From assembly GCA_965263285.1 (NCBI GenBank), contig CBDHHD010000004.1:372001-436000 (forward strand): a stretch of DNA of 64,000 nt, given 5' to 3'. The position numbers were made by a program, and so were the translations under genes. Below the pieces are notes generated by a model, which was not told where the DNA came from, searched no databases, and saw only the letters and a list, made by a program, of their open reading frames with translations. The stretch comes from JASGCP01 sp965263285 (lineage in GTDB: Bacteria > Bacteroidota > Bacteroidia > Chitinophagales > Chitinophagaceae). Positions 37,798 to 47,300 of this stretch are shown here, one piece after another (position 1 is the first letter of the stretch; the number at the start of each line of letters is the position of its first letter).

Positions 37798-38601
37798 ATG
37801 TCGTACCTAATTAAAACATTTAAGAAATTCAAATATGTTGAAGTAGGGAGTGGAGAAACACTTATTTTACTTCATGGTTTATTTGGTGCTCTAAGCAATT
37901 TTACTCAATTAATTAACCATTTTGAGAAGAAGTATAGAGTTGTTTTTCCAATCTTACCCTTATTTGATTTAGATATGATGAATACTTCTGTATCGGGATT
38001 ACAAAAGTATATTCATGAATTTATTGAAACGATGGAATATGATTCCATTCATTTAATCGGGAATTCATTAGGTGGTCATGTTGCTTTACTACATGCATTA
38101 AAAGAGAAAAAAAGTCCCATTAAAACATTAACGCTTACAGGTAGCAGTGGCTTATTTGAAAATGGCATGGGAGATACATATCCTAAAAGACGAGATTATG
38201 AATATATTAAAACAAAAGCAGCACTTACTTTTTATGATCCTTCTATTGCAGATAAAGAATTAGTAGATGAAGTATTTCAGGTAGTAAACAATAGAATTAA
38301 AGCTTTAAAAGTGGTAGCTTTTGCTAAAAGTGCTATACGCAATAATTTACAAAAAGATTTACACCTTATTAAATATCCTACTTTGTTAATTTGGGGTAAG
38401 AATGATATTGTTACTCCTCCTTTTGTTGCTGAAGACTTTCATAAATTAATACCTAATAGCAAGCTCTGTTTTATTGATAAATGTGGCCATGCTCCTATGA
38501 TGGAAGTACCAAAAGAATTTAACAGATTGTTAGACAATTTTTTAAATCAGCATGTACACCACCAGCAAAATTTAACTACAACAGAAGAAACAATTTTATA
38601 A
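37798..38601 (+). CDS. Alpha/beta hydrolase
   Basis: 267-residue alpha/beta-hydrolase-fold enzyme. LLHGLFGALSNF oxyanion region, nucleophile elbow GNSLGGH, acid in WGKNDIVTPP and catalytic histidine in DKCGHAPMMEVP: a complete triad. No signal peptide, so probably cytoplasmic. The pattern is that of the carboxylesterase/dehalogenase-like group, and substrate specificity cannot be read. It precedes the ATPase gene by 37 nt but has its own promoter box. Confidence 0.85.
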   Translation: MSYLIKTFKKFKYVEVGSGETLILLHGLFGALSNFTQLINHFEKKYRVVFPILPLFDLDMMNTSVSGLQKYIHEFIETMEYDSIHLIGNSLGGHVALLHALKEKKSPIKTLTLTGSSGLFENGMGDTYPKRRDYEYIKTKAALTFYDPSIADKELVDEVFQVVNNRIKALKVVAFAKSAIRNNLQKDLHLIKYPTLLIWGKNDIVTPPFVAEDFHKLIPNSKLCFIDKCGHAPMMEVPKEFNRLLDNFLNQHVHHQQNLTTTEETIL

Positions 38602-38638
38602 ATAAGTAATTGTTTTTTTGTATTAAATCTTAAGTGGT

Positions 38639-39715
38639 ATGATAAATTCACTAGTACTTAAAAATTTTATGGGGTATGATGAATTAACATGTAATAAGTT
38701 CGCTCAAGTAAATGTTATTATAGGTAAAAATGATACTTGTAAAACAAGTTTATTAAAGTTGCTTTATAGTTCTGTTAAGTCTATTGAAATATATAGCAAA
38801 AAAAAAATAAACAAACAACCCATAAGTTTTAAACAATTTATAGCAGAAAAAATAACTGATATCTATCAACCAGGTAAAAATGGATTGGGAGAGCTAGTAA
38901 ATAAAAGTGCAAAAAATAAATTATCTGTTGAAATTTCATTTGAACATAAGAAGTTAAACTATATTGATAGATTACATTTTTCTTTTGGAGAATCAACTAC
39001 GAATACAATTATAGATTGTAATGAAGATATCAATACAATTTCAAATGATTTTTATAGTATTTTTATTCCTGCTAAAGAAGTGCTTACTTCTCTTAAGGCA
39101 GTAAGAGCAACAAGAGAAAATTTACACATGATTGGCTTTGATGATACTTATCTCGATTTAATACATGCGCTAGTGATTCCTACTCAAAAAGGAAGAGTTT
39201 CGGATGAGTTTAGTAATATAAATACAAAATTAAAAAAACTCTTTGAAGGGCATATAGAGCAACAAGATGGTGATGATTTTCTTTTTAAAAAAGATAGAGC
39301 TATTTTCCCTATGCAATTAACTGCGGAAGGTGTAAAAAAAATAGGCATTCTCACTACTTTAATTCGCAATAGGCAGTTGAATTCAAATTCTGTTCTATTT
39401 TTAGACGAGCCGGAAACAACCCTTCATCCTGAAGCAATAAGAGAATTAGTTGAAATCCTTATCAAGATGGCAAAATTAGGTATTCAGATATTCGTTGCAA
39501 CGCATAATAATTTTGTTTTAAAACAAATGCATCTATCTGCTAAGCGAGAAAAAGTGGCAACAAATTGTTATTCATTGTCTCGTGAAAAAAACAAGTCAGT
39601 TAAATGCTCAATATCTGATTTGCAAAATGAATTTCCTGAAAACCTCATTTCAGATGAAGCTATTAAAATGTCAGATGATGAAGTAAGGATGGATATAGAA
39701 GATTCAAATAGATAA
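38639..39715 (+). CDS. AAA/OLD-like ATPase with altered Walker A
   Basis: 358 residues of the SMC/OLD-like AAA_21 type: N-terminal LVLKNFMGYDELT, Walker A region GKNDTCKTS at 29-37, signature-like LTAEGVKKIGIL, Walker B LFLDEPETTLHPEA and H-loop ATHNN. In the Walker A motif the glycine before Lys-Thr is Cys34, which one G-to-T change at 38738 would explain; this may impair nucleotide binding. It is followed after 6 nt by a small PD-(D/E)xK-like gene, an arrangement seen in anti-phage ATPase/effector pairs. The defence role is inference. Confidence 0.75.
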   Translation: MINSLVLKNFMGYDELTCNKFAQVNVIIGKNDTCKTSLLKLLYSSVKSIEIYSKKKINKQPISFKQFIAEKITDIYQPGKNGLGELVNKSAKNKLSVEISFEHKKLNYIDRLHFSFGESTTNTIIDCNEDINTISNDFYSIFIPAKEVLTSLKAVRATRENLHMIGFDDTYLDLIHALVIPTQKGRVSDEFSNINTKLKKLFEGHIEQQDGDDFLFKKDRAIFPMQLTAEGVKKIGILTTLIRNRQLNSNSVLFLDEPETTLHPEAIRELVEILIKMAKLGIQIFVATHNNFVLKQMHLSAKREKVATNCYSLSREKNKSVKCSISDLQNEFPENLISDEAIKMSDDEVRMDIEDSNR

Positions 39716-39721
39716 TGGCGT

Positions 39722-40243
39722 ATGACACAATTTACAGAAAGTGGTATTACGCTTAATTTCTCAGACGAAAATTGGTTTCGTTTTCAAGATTGTAAAAAAT
39801 ATAAGCAACTTTCACATGCTTATTTTAAAGAAATGGATTATGGTTGGTTTGATATACAAAACAATCAATGTTATCTTTTTGAATTAAAAGATTTTTCAAA
39901 TTCATCATTAGAAGAAAAAACTATTGAATCAACAGCTTGCGATATAGTAAAAAAAACAGTTGATAGCATGTGTATGCTTCTTTCAATAAAACATAAGTAT
40001 GATCCATGGGGTATAGAAATGTCAAAGTCTATTTTTTGTCCATTTGTCACATTTAATGCTGAAACAAAAATCTATTTTATTACCATTATTCATTGTGATA
40101 TATACACTCAAAAAGAAAGCATTGGATTTATTCGAGATAAATTTAAGTCAAAAATTAGACCTTATTCTGAATTATTTAATATGTATTGCCTTCTTTTGAA
40201 TCATACTCAAGCAAAACAATATTACCCAACTATAGTTCAATAA
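39722..40243 (+). CDS. Uncharacterised partner of the ATPase, PD-(D/E)xK-like motif
   Basis: 173-residue protein with no firm family match. A strand-rich stretch at 42-56 reads WFDIQNNQCYLFELK, with Asp44, Glu54 and Lys56 in the arrangement of a PD-(D/E)xK nuclease active site. No signal peptide or membrane segment. The start is 6 nt after the ATPase stop, so the two are translated from one message and likely function together, possibly as sensor ATPase and nuclease. The motif is short, so nuclease activity is only a suggestion. Confidence 0.55.
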   Translation: MTQFTESGITLNFSDENWFRFQDCKKYKQLSHAYFKEMDYGWFDIQNNQCYLFELKDFSNSSLEEKTIESTACDIVKKTVDSMCMLLSIKHKYDPWGIEMSKSIFCPFVTFNAETKIYFITIIHCDIYTQKESIGFIRDKFKSKIRPYSELFNMYCLLLNHTQAKQYYPTIVQ

Positions 40244-40299
40244 ATTTATGGGTGTGTAAATAAATGTGAGTGGCTATCTTTTAATTTGATAATTTAGAT

Positions 40300-40396
40300 T
40301 TTTTGTAACTACTCAGGTAATTCAATTTGTCTAACTAAGTGAATTAATACCGCCTCCCGTTCATTATCGCTAGCATAGCAAGCCGTAGTTGAGACC
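40300..40396 (+). repeat. Relic of a palindromic element
   Basis: Contains ACTACTCAGGTAATTCAA and then CCGCCTCCCGTTCATTATCG with AGCAAGCCGTAGTT, pieces of the element's outer region and right core arm. No ends. It lies between the ATPase pair and ispE; nothing else is recognised in 40244-40510. Confidence 0.55.
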
Positions 40397-40510
40397 ATAA
40401 AAAATATTTTTAATTTTATATAAACAATATTAAATACTGTCTCAGATTCTGCAACTGCTAAGATTAATTGAGTAGTTATACCATATTTGTAATGCTTTAA
40501 AAATGGTTTA

Positions 40511-41326
40511 TCATAATTGTATCCATCTTAATTGTATTCCTTTATCTTTTAATAAGATGTTCTTTTTCTCTTTAAAAATACCATATAAACAACTACCGCT
40601 ACCAGTAAGACTTGCATATATAGCTCCTTCTTTATAAAGTGTGTTTTTTATATCTAATAATAGAGGATATTCTTTAAAAACACAATCTTCAAACTGATTA
40701 TAAATAATATTTTTCCAAGAGGCAATAGGTTGACTTATGGCATTTAAAAGGGAAATAGACGGTGGCAGGCTGTGTGTTATTTGGCTATATGCCCAAGCAG
40801 TTGAAATTGCAAATAGGGGTATGATTAGTAGCATATATAAACCGACTAAAGAAAAGGACAGAGGGGTGAGTTGCTCTCCTCTACCTATAGCAAAGCATGG
40901 AGATGGTTGTAAAAAAAAAGCACAATCACTTCCCAAATTACTTGCATAGTGTTGTAATTGTTTTGTTGAACAAGAGAGATGAAATAGATTATTAAGTAAT
41001 TGTAGTGTATTCGTTCCATTACTACTACCGCCACCTAAGCCTCCGCCTGTAGGAATGCATTTATGTAAGTATATATGGATAGAGGGGATATTGGGGAAGT
41101 CTTTTTTTAGCAATTTATATGCTTTTATACAAATATTATCTTCTATAGAAATAGATAAAGGAATACCCGATAGGGTTGTATCTATATGATGATGGGTGGG
41201 AACTATTTCTAATATATCAGAAAAAGGTATAGGATATAAAATTGTTTCTATATTATGATAACCATCTATTCGTTTTTCTTTAATATATAGTCCAATATTA
41301 ATTTTGCAGATAGGGAAGGAAATCAT
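40511..41326 (-). CDS. ispE: 4-diphosphocytidyl-2-C-methyl-D-erythritol kinase
   Basis: GHMP kinase of the MEP isoprenoid pathway. The ATP loop PTGGGLGGGSS at about residues 92-102, the N-terminal CKINIGLYIKEKRIDGYHNI substrate region and the C-terminal SLTGSGSCLYGIF motif are diagnostic. The ATG at 41326 (272 residues) follows the stop of the upstream DUF151 gene by a single base, a translational-coupling arrangement, and is preferred over the longer in-frame start at 41362. Confidence 0.93.
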   Translation of the reverse strand: MISFPICKINIGLYIKEKRIDGYHNIETILYPIPFSDILEIVPTHHHIDTTLSGIPLSISIEDNICIKAYKLLKKDFPNIPSIHIYLHKCIPTGGGLGGGSSNGTNTLQLLNNLFHLSCSTKQLQHYASNLGSDCAFFLQPSPCFAIGRGEQLTPLSFSLVGLYMLLIIPLFAISTAWAYSQITHSLPPSISLLNAISQPIASWKNIIYNQFEDCVFKEYPLLLDIKNTLYKEGAIYASLTGSGSCLYGIFKEKKNILLKDKGIQLRWIQL

Positions 41327-41327
41327 G

Positions 41328-41954
41328 TTAATTTTTATTGTTTTTTCTTTTTTGTATTTCATCTCTAATCATACTTGCTAATTCATAGTTTTCATCTTTA
41401 ATAGCTCCGTCTAATCTTTGGTTTAACTCATCTATGCTAGAGGAGAATAACATAAGAGTTATTTCACTATTTTTTTTGAGTTCATCTTTATCAATTTTCT
41501 CTTTCTTTGAATCATTGTTATTATTTTTGGCTATATTTAAATGTGTATCTACATCATTTAGTATATCTTCATATATATAGATGGGGCAATTAAATTTAAT
41601 AGCCAATACAATGGCATCGCTACTTTTACATTCTATTTCAAATGTTTGGGTAGCAGTATGACATATTAGTATAGAATAATAAATAGATTCTTTACATTCT
41701 GTAATAATAATTTCCTCTAATGTAACTTGCATGGTAGTCATGAAATTTCTTATTAGATCATGCGTAGTGGTTTTTTTTTTAGTAGGGTAATTATCCAAAG
41801 CAATTGTAATGGCATATGTTTCTACTTGATTCATTATAATTCCAATACGACGGGTACCAAGTATTTCATTTAATATAATTAAATAGAGTTGATATTTATG
41901 AAAATTAGTAATTAATGGGGAGAGCTCTAGTTCTATTTTATTCTTATAATTCAT
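41328..41954 (-). CDS. Bifunctional nuclease (DUF151) family protein with UVR motif
   Basis: 208 residues. The DUF151 domain covers about 1-130: RRIGIIMNQVETYAITIAL, THDLIRNFM, SSDAIVLAIKFNCPIYI. After a charged linker comes a C-terminal UVR motif LNQRLDGAIKDENYELASMIRDEIQ, as in UvrB/UvrC-interacting proteins. DUF151 proteins were described as having nuclease activity; their role in Bacteroidota is unclear. A TACTTTTG box (41959-41966, minus strand) ends 4 nt before the ATG, so the mRNA is predicted leaderless. Coupled to ispE. Confidence 0.85.
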   Translation of the reverse strand: MNYKNKIELELSPLITNFHKYQLYLIILNEILGTRRIGIIMNQVETYAITIALDNYPTKKKTTTHDLIRNFMTTMQVTLEEIIITECKESIYYSILICHTATQTFEIECKSSDAIVLAIKFNCPIYIYEDILNDVDTHLNIAKNNNNDSKKEKIDKDELKKNSEITLMLFSSSIDELNQRLDGAIKDENYELASMIRDEIQKRKNNKN

Positions 41955-41958
41955 ATAA

Positions 41959-41966
41959 CAAAAGTA
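41959..41966 (-). promoter_or_regulatory. -7 box abutting the DUF151 start codon
   Basis: TACTTTTG on the minus strand, 4 nt before the ATG at 41954. Confidence 0.55.
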
Positions 41967-42022
41967 ATAAAATATAATAAATTATTTTAATTCATTCTAC
42001 AAAAAGATTTAGCTAAGCCCTA

Positions 42023-42978
42023 GTCTAAATCTTTTTTTTGAGGTGCTGGAAGCATGGATTATTATATATATATAAACATGGAAATAATAGGAAATATCTG
42101 ATGAGGACTGCCCTCAAATAAAGAGCGTTACAAAACGAGGTGAGCGAAGCAACCAGCGAGAATGTGGGGGCGGACATTTTTATATATGAATCGTTATGAT
42201 GAGCATAAAGTATTTGCATAAAAGATCACTATGGACAAGCTCATCATAACGATTCATACCTAACCGCCTCCCCTTCATTCTCGATAGCGTAGCGAGCCGT
42301 AGTTTTGTAGTTCTTTATCTGCAGGCTTGATTTTTTGGTATAACGATTTTTTTAGTGAGCAACGACAAAGATAATATATTTTTAAAAAAACCAATTTATT
42401 TTTGGCTGCGACTTTTTTTTAGGTGATAGAAGCATGGATTATTAAATAAATATAAACATGGAAATAATAGGAAATATCTGATGAGGACTGCCCTCAGATA
42501 AAGAGCGTTACAAAACGAGGTGAGCGAAGCGACCAGCGAGAATGTGGAGGCGGAAGTTTTTATACATGAATCGTTATGATGAGCATAAAGTATGTACATA
42601 AAAGATCACTATGGATAAGCTCATCATAACGATTCATACCTAACCGCCTCCTATTCATTCTCGCTAACGTAGCGAGCCGTAGTTTTGTAGCTCTTTATCT
42701 GCAGGCTTGATTTTTTCTTTGTTTCTTTCTTTTGTATCAAGACAAAAGAAAGAAAAGAATATAAAAACAAATAATGAATCTATACCTGAGTCATTACAAA
42801 AAAAGGTGTATTTTAATACCTGCTCACTAAAAAAGTCGTTATACCGATTTTTTCTTTGTTTCTTTCTTTTGTATCAAGACAAAAGAAAGAAAAGAATAAA
42901 AAAAATAAATGATGAACCTATACCTGAGTCATTACAAAAACACAAATATCCCCCAGCAACTCAAAAAAAGCCGTAGCT
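42023..42978 (+). mobile_element. Type A element containing a nested type B element
   Basis: Left end GTCTAAATCTTTTTTTTGAGG-like, right end AGCAACTCAAAAAAAGCCG, flanked by an exact 8-bp duplication AAGCCCTA (42015-42022, 42979-42986). Subtracting the inserted type B element and one copy of its target gives 439 bp, the standard type A length. Confidence 0.9.
42337..42845 (+). mobile_element. Type B element nested in a type A element
   Basis: 509 bp from GGTATAACGATTTTTTTAGT to CTAAAAAAGTCGTTATACC, flanked by exact GATTTTTT duplications (42329-42336, 42846-42853). The target is the GCAGGCTTGATTTTTTC stretch of the host type A element. It carries its own complete core and the outward promoter-like sequence (TTG 42394-42392, TATCTTTG 42373-42366, minus strand). 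Confidence 0.92.
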
Positions 42979-42994
42979 AAGCCCTACCCATTTT

Positions 42995-43024
42995 TTGACA
43001 ATTCAACTTGAATGATTATTTTTG
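42995..43024 (+). promoter_or_regulatory. Promoter of the DUF2130-helicase operon
   Basis: TTG (42995-42997), 19 nt, TATTTTTG (43017-43024): an exact match to the Bacteroidota TTG-N19-TAnnTTTG promoter. It leaves a leader of about 90 nt before the ATG at 43119. Confidence 0.65.
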
Positions 43025-43118
43025 CATAATATCATATTAAAACTATCATTCAGCTATATATTTATTTTTTAATCATTTTTAAACATAATTTTAGATATCC
43101 TAGTATAAATGTAACCAT

Positions 43119-44384
43119 ATGAACGAAATTATTTGTCCAAACTGCAAGAAAGCCTTTAAAGTAGACGAAGCAGGATACGCTGATATTCTTAAACAAGTTC
43201 GTGACCATCAATTTGATAAGGAATTGAAGAATCGACTATTACTTGCAGAAAAAGAAAAAGAGAGCGCCGTAAAATTAGCAGAAGCAAATGTGAGGAGCTC
43301 TTTGCAAGAACAAATGGTAAAAAAAGACACAGAAATAGCTACGCTTAAAGTACAAAAGGATATTGAATTGATTAAACAACTATCACAAAAAGAAGCAGAG
43401 TTGTTACAAGTAAAAGCTCAACTTGACAATGCAGAAGTGTTGAAAAAACTTGCTGTAAGTGAAGCTGTGCAAAAAATTGAAAAAGAAAGAGATCGCCTGG
43501 ATAACGAATTAAAAACAAAAGAACTAGAAAAACAAAATCTTGAAAGTACCTTAAAGCAACAATATGTAACCGACTTGCAAAATAAGGATGCCATTATTAA
43601 ATATAAAGATGACGAAATTTCTCGTGTTAAAGATTTGAAGTCTAAACTGTCAACAAAAATGGTAGGGGAAGACCTTGAACAACATTGTGAGATAGAGTTT
43701 AATAAAATTCGCGCTGCTGCTTTTCCGAAAGCTTATTTTGAGAAAGATAATGATGCTAAATTGGGAAGTAAGGGAGATTATATCTATAGAGAAACGGATG
43801 AAATAGGAAATGATATCATTTCAATCATGTTTGAAATGAAAAATGAGAGAGACGAAACAGCCAGCAAAAAAAGAAATGAAGATTTTCTAAAAGAATTAGA
43901 TAAAGACCGTACTGAAAAAAAATGTGAGTACGCAGTTCTTGTTACATTATTAGAAGCAGAAAGTGAACTATATAACTCCGGTATAGTTGATGTGTCACAT
44001 AAATACAATAAAATGTATATTGTAAGGCCTCAATTCTTTATTCCAATCATTACATTGCTTCGCAATGCGGCGATGAATACCTTACAATACAAAGCTGAAC
44101 TTGCCTTAGTAAAAAATCAAAATATAGACATAACAAATTTTGAAGAAAGGCTAAATGACTTTAAAACAGGTTTTGCAAGAAACTACGATTTGGCAAGTAG
44201 AAAATTTCAAGCGGCAATAGCTGGAATAGATAAAACTATCAAAGAATTAGAAAAAACAAAAGCAGATTTATTATCATCTGAAAACAATCTTCGACTTGCA
44301 AACGAAAAAACAGAAGAGCTCACTATAAAAAAACTAACCTATAATAATCCCACTATGAAAGCAAAATTTGATGAACTTACATAA
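43119..44384 (+). CDS. DUF2130 protein (coiled coil plus PD-(D/E)xK-like domain)
   Basis: 421 residues. N-terminal zinc-knuckle-like CPNC, then a long charged coiled coil (about 25-185), then the DUF2130 domain (about 195-330), which has a restriction-endonuclease-like pattern: GDYIYRETDEIGNDIISIMFEMKNE gives the acidic residue followed by E-x-K. A second coiled coil closes the protein. Members are phage/defence-associated or RmuC-like proteins of unknown function. The next gene, a giant helicase, starts 9 nt downstream, so the two are one operon. Confidence 0.82.
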   Translation: MNEIICPNCKKAFKVDEAGYADILKQVRDHQFDKELKNRLLLAEKEKESAVKLAEANVRSSLQEQMVKKDTEIATLKVQKDIELIKQLSQKEAELLQVKAQLDNAEVLKKLAVSEAVQKIEKERDRLDNELKTKELEKQNLESTLKQQYVTDLQNKDAIIKYKDDEISRVKDLKSKLSTKMVGEDLEQHCEIEFNKIRAAAFPKAYFEKDNDAKLGSKGDYIYRETDEIGNDIISIMFEMKNERDETASKKRNEDFLKELDKDRTEKKCEYAVLVTLLEAESELYNSGIVDVSHKYNKMYIVRPQFFIPIITLLRNAAMNTLQYKAELALVKNQNIDITNFEERLNDFKTGFARNYDLASRKFQAAIAGIDKTIKELEKTKADLLSSENNLRLANEKTEELTIKKLTYNNPTMKAKFDELT

Positions 44385-44393
44385 ATTAATTGT

Positions 44394-47300
44394 ATGTCAG
44401 AAAAGGCTACACTCAAAATACATAAAGAAACATTTCCTTTCTTAAACATTGCGATGTATTTGCATAATATAAAGCCTATTCGCTCTTTGTCCATTGAAAA
44501 TGATGCTGAAACAGATACAGACTCTATAAAAGTCAATATTAGTTCTGATATAGATTTTATCGTTCCATTTAGCTTTGATATCCATTACATTCCTGCCCGA
44601 AAGGATATGAAAATCGCATTGGATAATTTGAATATAAATCGTGCTTTTTTTAATACACTCTCAGAAGTAGAAAAGGCAATAATAAAAATTGAAATTTTAG
44701 AAAAAGATGTTTTATTAGCATCTGAACATATTTCTATATATATTCATCCATTAGAGTACTTTGGAGGATTTCAATTGTTGCCAGAACTTATAGCCACTTT
44801 TGTTACACCCAATCATTCATATATTTATCACATTAAAAAAAAAGCCATTGATATATTAGAAAGGCAAGGCTTAAGAACTGCTTTTGAAGGATATCAGAGT
44901 GATAATAGACAAAGAGTGATGGATGTTATTTCGGCTATTTATACAGCCATTATAAGTGAAGAAATTGTGTATGACGCTTTACCCCCCGGTTATGAAGAAG
45001 CAGGTCAAAGATTAAGATTGCTCAATACGATAGTGCAACAAAAATTTGGCAATTGTATTGATATAAGCTTGTTGTTTATAGCATGCTTAGAATCGATTGG
45101 TCTAAACCCCATTCTTATTATCGTTCGTGGTCATGCTTTTATTGGTTGTTGGTTGTGTAATGATAAATTTTCAGAAGTGGTTAATGTTGACAAAACGGCT
45201 ATTACTAAAAGGTTTCCTGAAGGAATACGAGAAATAGTAGTCGTTGAAGCAACCAGTGTATGCAGAGGGGCGAATGTTACATTTGTTGATGCTTTAAATA
45301 AAGCAGAAGCACAATTAGTGGAGAAACAAGATTTTTTGTTGTCTATAGATATCAAAAGAGCTCGCGCTTTACCTGTTCGTCCACTACCTTTGCTTAATAA
45401 TACTTCAAGCACACAGTTAGATGAAGAAGCTACACATCTAAAAGAGCCAACTGAGATGTATAGCCGTTTTCAGATTGGTACTGTTTATCAAGATCAATTA
45501 CCACAAGATAACCAAACAATAACCAAACTGGAAATATGGAAGCGTAAATTGTTGGATCTATCACTTCGCAATAATTTGCTAAACCTGCATATTACACGTA
45601 ATATGTTACAGTTGGTAGATGTTAATATTAAGAAATTGGTAGAATATTTATTTGAAGGGAAAAATTTTACTATAGATGCAAGTCCCACAGCAAAAGTGTT
45701 GGATAGGTACCATGTATTTACTACGCCACTTCATCCTTCATCTGAACTGTATAAAAATGCAAATAGAGAATTAGAAAGAGGTCATTTGTTAACAAATTAC
45801 AATAATGAAGATTTGAATAATATTCTCGTTTACATCAAAAGAAATGCAAATATCGCCGTGGAAGAAAATGGCTATAGCACATTATATATCGCCCTTGGAT
45901 TATTGAAATGGTATGATAAGAAAACCCCTGACAAAGAAAGGTATTCGCCCATTTTACTATTGCCTGTTGACATAATCCGTAGATCTGCCAATAGTAATTT
46001 TACACTTAAAATTCGTGAGGAAGAAATGATGATAAATGTTACATTGGTAGAATTTCTTCGACAAGAATTTGAATTAACAATGCCGGGTTTGGAAACGCTC
46101 CCTAAAGATGAAAAAGGAGTAATGGATGTGAACAATGTCATGACTATATTTCGCACAGCAGTTATACCGGCAAGAGGTTGGGATGTCTATGAACAAATAA
46201 TTTTGGGTAATTTTTCATTTAGTAAATTTATTTTATGGAAAGATATCGCTGATCATCAAAACGAAATACTAAAAAGTAATATGGTGCGTAGTTTGGTGGA
46301 AGGCAAATTAGTATTGAATACAAATGATAAAATCAATACAAAAAATGATTTTGACAAAATTCCTTCGCATTCGTTAGTGTTACCTGTTTTAACCGATGTG
46401 TCACAAATGGAAGCAGTGCTTACTGCACAACAAGGTTGCAGTTTTATCTTACACGGTCCACCGGGAACGGGGAAGTCTCAAACTATTACTAATATTATCG
46501 CAGATGCTTTGTATCATGGGAAAAGAGTATTATTTGTAGCAGCAAAAAAAGCAGCGTTAGATGTTGTACATAGAAGATTGAAAGAAATTGGACTTGAACC
46601 ATTTGTATTGGAGTTGCATTCTAACAAATCTAAAAAGTCAGCCGTTTTGAATCAAATGGCAAGAACTATAGAAATAAAAAAACTTACTCAAACATTTGAT
46701 TTTAAACAAAAAGCAGAACGATTAGACGAGGCTAAAAAAGTGATGAGTGATTATATAAATGTATTACATCAAAAACAACAGATAGGGAGTAGCTTATACG
46801 ATAGCATTGTTGCTTTGGAAAATTACACCCATCATAATTTCCCTAGAAATCTTATACCTGCATCAGTTTTGCAACAATTAAACGAAACCTTATGGCAACA
46901 ATGGACAGATTGGCTTCCAATATTCCAAGCTATCATAACACAAATGATTCACCCTTCTGAAAATCCTTTATCTGCTTTGAATGTATCACAGTATTCTTCT
47001 TTGATAAATAAAAAGATATTTATCCAAACACAAGCATTTCTGAAAGTTTTGTCTGAAGTGCAAATACAATCCCAACAATTGATGACAGCCATACATTTCC
47101 CATTTTCTATACATAAAAAAAATGAGGTAGAACAATTTTTTCAGGTCATCAGTGCGTTGCAAAATTTGTCTGATATGTCTTTGGAGCTTGTTTTGTATTT
47201 GTCCAACAAAGAAAACAATAATACCTATAAAGAATGGAGTAGGGTATATCAACAATATCTGAATATTTTAAATAATATTTTGAAAGATTATAATAGAAAT

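Noticed and set aside
5786..42599. A recurring minus-strand ORF of about 60-70 codons (MYILYAHHNDSYIK...) in nearly every palindromic element
   Set aside because: It lies entirely within the inverted-repeat core, differs in frame and end between copies, and has no protein-like motifs. It is better explained by conservation of the DNA element than by a gene family.
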